Positions 56,253 to 64,000 of a DNA stretch of 64,000 bases are shown in pieces (positions within the stretch are counted from its first letter, which is position 1; the number at the start of each line of letters is the position of its first letter). The notes below the pieces were generated by a model. That model ran no database searches, was not told where the DNA came from, and worked only from the letters and a program-made list of their open reading frames with translations. This DNA comes from Isoetes taiwanensis. Its lineage: Eukaryota > Streptophyta > Lycopodiopsida > Isoetales > Isoetaceae. The DNA lies in assembly GCA_021234155.1 (NCBI GenBank), contig JAJEKV010000004.1, positions 27,193,818 through 27,257,817 on the forward strand, written 5' to 3'. The position numbers were made by a program, and so were the translations under genes.

Positions 56253-58807
56253 TAGGTTTTTCGCAAGCTTTCTGAACCCGCTCCAAGTCATTCCAAGTGG
56301 CGAGGGAAATCACCGGGCCCCAGACCTCAACCCCATACGGAAACACAGATTCTACTAGCACCTTGAATAGGTGCAATTGATGGACCCAAATCATACAGCT
56401 CTGTAAATATTTGTAAGCGGACTCCACTTCAACATTTTAACCACGATAAGTTAGGGTTGGGGCCCTTGGCTGGTGTGCAGACGATACGAGAACCACCTTG
56501 GTCTTGGCTAAGTTGACGCGCATGTCGATCATCTGGCAAAATGTGTCCAGGGCATCGAGATGGCATTGCATGTCTGCCTGAGTGTGTGAGGTCCACATCA
56601 TCAGCATAGATTAGCTGCCTGGTGATCTAATGTATGAGTTGAGCCCCAGTGCCTCTATTATCAGCGAGCCATCTCTACAGCTGATCAATATACAGGCCAA
56701 ATAGTGTGGGAGAGAGAGGGCATCCCTGGCGGACCCCGATACTACCTTCGAATGGTTGGCCCGCTGGTTGCAGTCGGCCTGTGCATGTCTCATATAACCT
56801 GTACACTGCGTTCTGCAGTTCGGCAGGGACGTCTAGCTGCCAGTGTCAAACGCCTTGGCAAAGTCTACGAAGCAGCAATACAGATCTTGTCGAAGGTTCC
56901 TGCTGTCCTCAACCAGAGTCTGCAGCGTGAAGATATGATCTATGGTTGAGTGTCTCGGCCTAAATCTTGCCTGTGTGAGTGCCCGCACCTCTGCTGCCTC
57001 TGCCCATCCTGTCAATTGCCACTCGAGGATCCCGACGTGGAGCTTTGCAAACACTGAGCTGATCATGATGGTTCGGTAATTGACCAGGCAGTGCAGGTCT
57101 CATGCCTTGTAGATTGGAACAACCCTGCTAGTGGTCCATTGCGGGGGAAAACCTTCCCGCAATGCCTTGTTGAACATGTCGGCTAGTAGGTTGCCATGGA
57201 TGGTCCTACCCACTTGAGTAACTCTGCCTGCATGCCATCAAGGTCTGGTGCTTTTTCATTGGCTAGACGTTGCAGCCCCTGCGCTACCACCGCCTCCGTG
57301 ATTTCCAGCACTTGGCCCTGCTGGGGGGAAAATGCCGCCCACCCTCAGGGTTGTAGAGCTGCTGTAGGTATTGCCCCCACTGGTCTGGAGTGATGTTTCT
57401 TGTGGGCGGCACTGGCCTCCTAAACACTCTTCGCCAGAAGGTCCTGGGATGCCATTCCAGGAGGAAGAGCATTTCTTATTGACAAGCCGCAATGTACCTG
57501 GCCTTTCTAGCCTTAAGAAAAGTGCGGTATTGCTTGACTGCATCCGGGCATATAGCAGGATCTGTGACTTGGCGGAGCCAATGTTTGCGTTCTTTGCACT
57601 CAGCATCGAACACTGGTTACGCGAAAAGGCCGTGGCTCTCGAGGTTTTCTCGGGGTGACTTCTCCCAAAACATCTCTTTGCAGCATCCCTAGGGACGTCA
57701 ATGAGCCTACCTGCCTACTGCTCCAGCGTTGAGCACTGTGAAATGCTTGCCAGGTCCTCCGTAAGCATCTGGGAGTAAGTAAGAGCACGCCCATAGTCCA
57801 GTCTGAGATGAGGCATACGAGGAGGTGGCGGACAGGCGTCTGGAGCAACCTGCCAAGCCAGTTGCAAGTAGAGGGGGAGATGGTTTGAGTCTACCTCCTC
57901 ATCCCTACCATCTGTTCCCACTCGAAAATGTTTGACGAGATGCATGTCTTGCTCGGCCACAAAACATAGTCTACCACGCTGGACCCACCTCCCTGGTTCT
58001 CCTGTGCTGGTTGGTGGATGGCCACTCTGCTAGTCCATTGCAAATCACTAGGTCAAAGATACTGCAGAGCAGCAACAACTCCCTCCCATAGCGCGAGACC
58101 TGATTGTCAGGGTGGTCAAGCTCCTTCTAAAGGGCTGAGTTGCAACACATCATCTGTCAGAAGGTCAAATCTCATCGGCTGTTTTGTGCCAGTGAGGGCA
58201 TTGAAGTCTCCAACGAGCATGACACTACCCTCTTGCTTGTGCTGCTATATGTCATCGTATAGATCGACATAGGGCTCCAACCTATCCACATCCGGATGGC
58301 TGTGATAGAAGTTGCTCTCAGCATGTGGGAAGTGGCAAGCCGCCACAAAGAGAGGGCTACCATCGCAATTCTGCACGTGCACCCACAGGTACCTGTTATG
58401 TTTGTCTGTCTTGCACAGGGAAACTGACTATGCCAGGGATGTCCAATAGTAGCAGGCGACCCCTTCATGCCACCACTTTCCTGTGCATTCATTATAGACA
58501 GAGTAGCGATGGTATCTTGGCAAGTCGGGTATCCTATGTCCAGGATGCTCCCATATTTCCATGAGGAAGATGAGGTCCATATCGGCGGCAACCGAGTTGA
58601 GACTGTCTCCCTTCTGCCATGAGAAGCCCCGATAGTTCCAAGAGACTATGTGCAGGCACAATTCCCATTCGATGGCAGGAGCTGCGGCAGTAGATTTGGC
58701 GGTGGCAGTGCAAGGGGGGGGTGGTGGTGGAGGCGGCATGTGGCATGTTAGCAATGGTAGGTGAGGCCATTGTAACAGGAGGTGCAACTGGGGTCGCAGC
58801 AGAAGGG
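56253..58807 (-). pseudogene. LINE-3 ORF2: endonuclease and reverse transcriptase (decayed)
   Basis: From the 5' end (58807) the minus strand shows VSWNYRGFSWQKGDSLNSVA (endonuclease start) and VGDFNALTG near 58200. A linker follows. Next comes RT: RFRPRHSTIDHIFTLQTLVE, CCFVDFAKAFDT, GVRQGCPLSPTLFGLYIDQL, the active site LIYADDVDL near 56600 and LFKVLVESVFPYGVEVWGP near 56330. The coding sequence ends at QKACEK, where L1-A is inserted, and resumes at 20400. Many stops and frameshifts are present. It is the most decayed LINE here, as expected of the outermost layer. Confidence 0.8.
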
Positions 58808-58816
58808 CCTCTAAAT
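58808..58816. repeat. right target-site duplication of LINE-3
   Basis: CCTCTAAAT, matching 19537-19545. It marks where the original locus resumes. Confidence 0.7.
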
Positions 58817-59332
58817 GAAATTAAATTGCTCAAACATGCATAAATATACGGTTTTGCATACAATACACACCAGGAATCATAGTCTCAACTATGCGTGAAA
58901 GGCCCTCCCACAATACAAAACGAATTTTGCAAACTTTATGTTCGTTATCTGCTTGGTAAAAGAACACGACCTTTCTATTCCCTCCCTACATATACAACAA
59001 TAACATTTAACTCCACAAACACAAGATCACTACAATTATTATTACTAAAACGACAGCTAACATAGGTTGTGAAAGTGTTTCAATTTTATTCCTTATGCTC
59101 TAGCAATAAACAAACTATTTAGGGCACGAAGATATTGTAAACTGAGAATCAAAATTCCTTCAAGGCATACAAAAATGTTAAGGATATAGCTATGCATCTG
59201 AATAAATAGTAACGGTAAGTCAAGAAGATGTAAAGAACCGCAAAAATTCCAAAAGCATGACGAAGACATTTCTTACAATCCGGCAGCATACGAAGATAAG
59301 GGAAGTGATAAAACATAAAAGAATAGGCTAAG
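58817..59332. other. original locus, no supported gene
   Basis: AT-rich, no open frame or repeat of note. It is the continuation of the locus interrupted at 19545. Confidence 0.4.
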
Positions 59333-59421
59333 ATAGGTAGGTAGCTAGGTAGGTAGGTAGAATTTTTACGTCATGCCACATTGGCAGCGTCCATGAGCAC
59401 ATATGGCGGACCCCCAGAGAA
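59333..59421 (-). mobile_element. SINE 3' end (truncated), same family as in the H3 elements
   Basis: The minus strand reads GGGGGTCCGCCATATGTGCT then CATGGACGCTGCCAATGTGG and CATGACGTA, followed by a CTAC tail (59333-59360). This closely matches the 3' halves at 25925-26002 and 30550-30628. The tRNA-like head is missing. Confidence 0.6.
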
Positions 59422-61045
59422 GAAGAAGAAGACAAGAAGTGGATTACCTGGGTAGCAAAATCTTCGAGAATGCCAATCGTTGTTAATGCCATGCTCCAAG
59501 CAGAGCTAATTCTGAAACTCCATACTGATCTGATTGCCACATTGCCCAATCTAAAGGGTGATGCTCTCATGCAGTGTAATGCCACTAGGAATAGGATACT
59601 CCATAAGGAAACTCATAAGAATTGCAATAAACACATTCAAGCCCATGAACAATGCCATGGTTCTATTGCAATAGCAATAGAACCGGTATTCCTTGGATGG
59701 GGAGCCCATCATCATTTCCTCCTATTTAGATCCCCATTTTTCTCTGTGCTAGTTATCGGCGTTCTCTTGAGCTTCTCATATTGTTGTTGTTTTATCCTAC
59801 TCAGCTTCCACGCTCAACTTACAGCTGCAGAACACAATTTTCTGTACAAGTTTCGACCCTCGAATTGCATCAAACTCAGACTTCCACACTCCCGAAGTAA
59901 ATTTCCTACAAGGTATGATTTAGCAGAGATATGGAGTTCACAAAAAACCATTGGAATGCACTAGAACATACCTTTTTAAAACATTTGCTATACACATTGT
60001 AAATTCCAGACTTATTATTCTCGTCTTGAATGCAACTGCATTCTTTTAGAAATGGGGCATGTGGAACAAATTGGTGAAAACGAAATAATTATTGAGCTGA
60101 AGAATTACCAAGCTGAAGTGGAATCTCACTAGCTATTGGCGATTGTGAAGCGCTGAGGTTTGCTTCTGAATCTTACAGTATCTTAATGATAACGATGACG
60201 GAAAGAAAAAGCTCAAAGGCTGAACTAAGAACATGGCCCGAGAGACAATGTTTTTAGATTTTTCTAGTTTTTTTAGGTAGATATAGAAATTTAAAGATCC
60301 AACGTGCAATGTGAATAGGCTAAAACTTTAAGAATTGGTATATGGGGTTCGGAAAGCCTGTTTAAACAAGGTGCTGCGCACAGAGGGTTGCCCTCTAGTT
60401 TCTTGAGGGTGAAGTGGCCTAAATCTAACTGTGAAGTCATGTTTTCACAATCTATATTTGAATTAAAGTAGACACCTACCATGTTCTTACAATCAGTTTG
60501 TAGTTCCGCTACATTTTTATGTACAAGCCCGTCCACAAGTGCCCCTCGATCGAATTGTATATGTAACTGAGTAGCTTAGTGTTCTCGTATAGAATCTTGA
60601 ATTTATATCTATGTGGCATCGCATCCTCGTTCTCGATCAACAACTGGATTGACCATCTCAGACAAATAAATTGTGCTATCATCCTCGTAAGACAGCTCTG
60701 CATCACGAAACTTCCAGAGAAGGAGAAACAACTCGCCATAACCCATTTTGTAGCCACGACTTTATCTTTTTATGGCATGCTCCATCAACTCTCTGTAAAC
60801 AAGACTGTTTGTTGCAGCTATCCTCAAACTGATGAGCCCTTTTCACTTCTTTTATCCTTATTTTGAGCTTTATGTGCTTCAGCTCGCCATCAATGTTCTC
60901 TGCATTTTCTTGGCTTGCTCTAGGCTTCACATAGCATTGCCCATCAACCTTCTGTAGTCGGATCCTTTTCCTGTATATATTTGTTGTTTCGATAATGATG
61001 TCTGAAGGACTAGGAGATCTTACACTATTCTCAAAATATTGATCA
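59422..61045. other. no supported gene
   Basis: An open plus-strand frame at 59470-59964 contains a hydrophobic stretch (LLSFSYCCCFILLSF) but lacks coding composition elsewhere. Bases 60703-61045 (minus) continue the kinase-derived frame with protein-like but unrecognised sequence (RKRIRLQKVDGQCYVKPRAS). Confidence 0.3.
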
Positions 61046-61320
61046 TCATAACAAGTATGTTTCAAGACCCAAGGATGATAGAGAATCTGCTATTATCAAT
61101 CTTCTTTGAGGATCTGGATACATCATTTCAAGAATAAGGTCTTTTGCCTCCTCTGACACTGCTAAAGAATCCCATTTCAAACATGTAGAGGCAACATCTT
61201 CTTCCAACTCAAGCTTCCGAAGAATTTCCTTCATATGTAGTTGCGTTGACAAGGACGTTTCGGGACTTGAGATCCCTATGAACCACGCCCATGTCGTGCA
61301 AATCTTGTGCAGTTCTGATC
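61046..61320 (-). pseudogene. protein kinase catalytic-domain remnant
   Basis: The minus strand from 61320 reads IRTAQDLHDMGVVHRDLKSR and NVLV, the catalytic loop (subdomain VI) of Ser/Thr kinases. After a frame change comes LAVSEEAKDLILEMMYPDPQ and RR, which fits subdomains X-XI near the end of a kinase domain. Only about 45 residues separate them, where an intact kinase has well over 100, so the DFG loop, the activation segment and the APE motif are gone. It is a dead, internally deleted copy with no visible ATP-binding lobe. Confidence 0.7.
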
Positions 61321-61782
61321 AAAGAATAGACATGCAAGGCTGTTTATCTATGTGAAAATGGGAAAGTTGCCGAAGAAGAGTCTGATTTTGCTGATATTGT
61401 TGTATTGCTTGAGATTGTCACAAATACTCTTCAATAATGTCGACTAAAACATTAAGATTAGACGATGGCACAATTTGGGAGATAGTAACATTCAATAGGC
61501 AATTGTACTTGTATTTGTTCATACAAACAATAAAAAGTTATAGAATACATAACTAAAAAGTTACAGAGTACAAAGTTATGGCTAAAACCCAAGTTCTGCT
61601 AAATAAACTTATAAAGCTTATGGATAAAAAGTTTCTAATTTCAAATTTTGTGTAGTTCAAATTTTGAATAATAGAGTGCCCACAATCCATGTCTGATGTA
61701 TGTTTTTCGATAACATGATATGAGATATTGCATATGTATGCTCAAAACAATTTCTGTCCAATAAAGTTTTTCTTAGTGGGCC
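61321..61782. other. no supported gene
   Basis: A short plus-strand open stretch (CENGKVAEEESDFADIVVLL, 61345-61437) has good composition but no start or context. The rest is AT-rich. Confidence 0.25.
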
Positions 61783-62275
61783 TTAAAGAAGATGTGCGTT
61801 AATGAATAAATAAAGTAATTTTATTCGTTGTACAAGTTTTCTGCTTCCAAATTTTTTGTCTATGATTTCTGTGGAATAAACATGCCCAATTATTTTGACC
61901 ACCCCAAGACGTTGTTCATGCATCTCTTTAATGACTCTTATTTCTGCACATCTCCAGGACGCAAAAGTATGCAACAAGGTGCATCCCAGATAATTTCCCT
62001 TATCATTGTGAATTCTGCAGGTACTATGCAAATCGTATCAGCAATATGCCAGCCACAGATAACTTTCAGCATACCTCTACCACTGCAGTAAGCTGTTGTT
62101 CACACCTTGCTTTCATAACTCTTCTAGTTTCTCCTACATCATCCCACATTTTCAGCTGTGCAAAAACATTTGATAGTAGAGCATATCCTGCGTCACTTTC
62201 TGGATGCAAAATGAAGATGTGTTTTGCAGATCATTTTCTCGTTGCATATCCTTGTGAATTCTGCAAGAACTAATC
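61783..62275 (-). pseudogene. PPR-protein E-domain fragments, apparently duplicated
   Basis: The minus strand at 62275-62067 reads SSCRIHKDM, then in another frame HPESDAGYALLSNVFAQLKM and WDDVGETRRVMKAR. This matches the E motif of plant PLS-class pentatricopeptide repeat proteins (general form CRIH..., P.dsg.YvLLSNiyA..g.WddV..vR..M). A second, more diverged copy at 62031-61783 reads STCRIHNDKGNYLGCTLLHT and EIRVIKEMHEQRLGVVKIIG. Such proteins act in RNA editing in plastids and mitochondria. Only the C-terminal piece is present and frames are broken. Confidence 0.6.
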
Positions 62276-64000
62276 AAAAGCTTCCAAGATATGTAACTTG
62301 CACTCCATGGCATGTTGCTTGCCTCGGCCACATCTAGAAGAACATTTGTCCAACATAAGTAGTTTCAAAAAGGAATGGTTATGATTTAGATGGAATGGGC
62401 CAAATTAAACATGATAGTAAGAGAACATAGCTTTATATAGAACCTATGAATCACCACATTTGATAACTGCCATATTTATTTAGTTAAAGAGGATGTGAAC
62501 TTGGTCTCAAAAGGAGATAAACTTGGTCTTCGTTATTTTTGGCTTGATTTTATTCTAGAAATGCGATGCAAATGCAAAAGAAGTGTGTTCAACTTTTACT
62601 CGCTCTGTATTTGCTCCTTGATTGTCTTGATTCTCTTCTTCACAAATTTGTGTGACTAGCAAAATTATTGGATGTTTCTAGAAATTAGAAAGATTGTTTT
62701 TTCCATCAAGAACCTCCCAAGGCACATGGCACTGAACATTCATAACAATACTTATGATGTAAACTTTCCATGAATGCTAACATGAATTTCTAGCCAGCAT
62801 ATTCTTGTAGTTCTATCTTCAACGTTGAGAATATACATGCCAACGTTCGAGTCTTTATGTTCTACAGCAACCCAAAATTGTGCACACATGATACCCAATT
62901 GCCTAGCTGCAACCCAGCTGTGCATATATTTAATTTCAGAACAAACTTTGTTGACAAATCAGCCGATGGGATTCTTATTGTATTAAAAATGTTGCGCAGG
63001 CTTGATCTTTTTAATCTTCAAAACCACTTTGCAGAAAATTTTATCCGCACCAAAATGCACGGCAGCTTCACTTGCTACTCCAAGCAGACTCATTTTGCTT
63101 TGCATATTTCCACATATTCCCACCAATAAGGAAAACAAGGTAGGTATAAGATAGTGAAACCAACCCTGATGGATCATCATTTTTCTCTATGATAGAAATT
63201 TAAGAGTGCAGAAGAGCCAATAAATGCCCTTCATAAATGTCAACAAACTCATCCATCAATTGCACGCCCTCACGGACATCCATAATGACTCAACATGTTA
63301 AATAACTATCAAATGCTTTTCAACAATTGGATGACTTGGTGCCTGTGCCATTAGCTGCATTGTTCCAATGAGAAGTTTAGCCACAAGCTGCATTAATGCA
63401 GACAACTGAGCAGTTGCTTGTGATCCCGAGACAGCAGCAAGAGCTGCTTCAGCCGCTTAATCCGCAGATATCATATTCGTTCAACTACTTTAGCCAGATA
63501 TTACCTTGTCTAGTGATGTGCAGCAGGAAGAAAACGAAGGTCCGTAGATGCTTGCATTCTCTGGAAACAGCACTGTCAAAGATATACAAAGATATATCTG
63601 ATGTTCGATTGTTCACAACCGAATATGTATATTTCCACTGTGACAAACAAACGCTCGAATGAACTCAAATTCACATCCGAGAAGACAGATGAATGTAGTA
63701 AAAATTTGACTTTACTTCTTAATCTACTGCAAGGTTATCACAACTCATCCCATATCCTCTATCATCGAATTCCACAATACAAAAGGCAGCTTCTTAAAAG
63801 CTTGGCATGCCTTTATACTTAAAGGCACACTTCTTGGAAAAGATCAGCCTGTTATCCCTAGCATTTAGTACATGTGAAATATAAGTGCTTCCAGCAAAAG
63901 AATCTTTGCATTAGAGAATGAAACCCAGACTTTTGTAGTGAGAACAATAGCAACAAGAACATCAAGCCCTTTTACATCATAAGAGCTGACATAATTGCTG
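62276..64000. other. no supported gene
   Basis: AT-rich. A minus-strand frame near 63280-63200 reads MDVREGVQLMDEFVDIYEGH before a stop. A plus frame at 63396-63662 is Gln-rich at its start (VIPRQQQELLQPLNPQ). Neither is recognised. Near 63838-63862 the minus strand resembles a short part of organellar large-subunit rRNA (AGGGATAACAGGCTGATCT). Confidence 0.3.

Larger units (their letters stand above)
19546..58807 (-). mobile_element. LINE-3: non-L1 LINE, outermost layer of the nest
   Basis: The 9-mer CCTCTAAAT occurs at 19537-19545 and 58808-58816 and bounds a minus-strand LINE. Its 5' part (56253-58807) encodes endonuclease and reverse transcriptase; its 3' part (19546-20400) encodes the C-terminus and ends on the minus strand in a short tandem repeat, about (TTCTA)4, instead of poly-A. 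The two parts are separated by L1-A and everything nested in it. The RT motifs (GVRQGCPLSPTLFGLYIDQL, YADDVDL) and the microsatellite tail place it outside the L1 clade; I do not assign a clade more closely. The 5' end is truncated just before the endonuclease start. Confidence 0.85.

Noticed and set aside
59470-59964. 164-codon plus-strand frame as a membrane-protein gene
   Set aside because: One hydrophobic stretch in an otherwise unremarkable AT-rich frame; no recognised motif and no exon context.
63835-63870. Short similarity to organellar 23S/26S rRNA (AGGGATAACAGGCTGATCT on the minus strand)
   Set aside because: Only about 30 bases match and the flanks do not continue the rRNA. A tiny organelle-DNA insert cannot be told from chance without a search.
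1-64000. CRISPR arrays, bacterial operons, riboswitches or replication origins
   Set aside because: Nothing in the window fits; all recognised features are eukaryotic and plant-type.

Overview
The window reads as nuclear DNA from a land plant with a repeat-rich genome. The signs are: LTR retrotransposons primed by initiator tRNA-Met (TGGTATCAGAGC); an L1-type LINE with plant-style ORF1 and ORF2; a chromodomain Ty3/gypsy integrase; a decayed PPR-protein E domain; and a histone H3-like domain with the plant H3.3 signature residues. A non-L1 LINE with a short-repeat tail and several G-rich minisatellites would suit a bryophyte, lycophyte or fern, but the species cannot be named from sequence alone.

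Bases 1-19545 are gene-poor. They hold a retroposed 0.9-kb sequence with a 14-bp target duplication (719-1658), a tRNA-like SINE (5297-5417), a two-exon minus-strand gene end (7909-8140), a 57-codon plus-strand ORF (8635-8808), a 4.3-kb region with two G-rich tandem arrays between inverted-repeat ends (10296-14592), and a 2.78-kb TIR DNA transposon with 16-bp perfect ends and an 8-bp target duplication (16260-19043).

Bases 19546-58807 are one nested transposon block whose order can be read from target-site duplications. A non-L1 LINE (LINE-3, minus strand, 9-bp duplication) was split by a 7.2-kb L1-type LINE (L1-A, minus strand). L1-A was in turn split by a 5'-truncated LINE (LINE-2, plus strand, 17-bp duplication at 48806/51963) and by a 25.5-kb LTR composite (21734-47250, 5-bp duplication GATTC).

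The LTR composite holds six related LTRs (one inverted, two with damaged 5' ends, two with damaged 3' ends) and two copies of a compact non-autonomous unit. Each unit reads LTR, PBS, two GC-rich hairpins, one 446-codon ORF, polypurine tract. The ORF has an unrecognised N-terminal domain, a coiled coil, a basic tail and a C-terminal histone H3 fold. The same composite carries decayed gypsy pol pieces: integrase plus chromodomain at 37700-39261 and reverse transcriptase at 41457-42195. The pol-bearing and H3-bearing units share LTR and polypurine-tract sequence, so the first may have mobilised the second. The H3-bearing element is the most unusual thing in the window.

Bases 58817-64000 are the other half of the original locus: a SINE tail, decayed protein-kinase and PPR fragments on the minus strand, and AT-rich sequence with no other supported gene.
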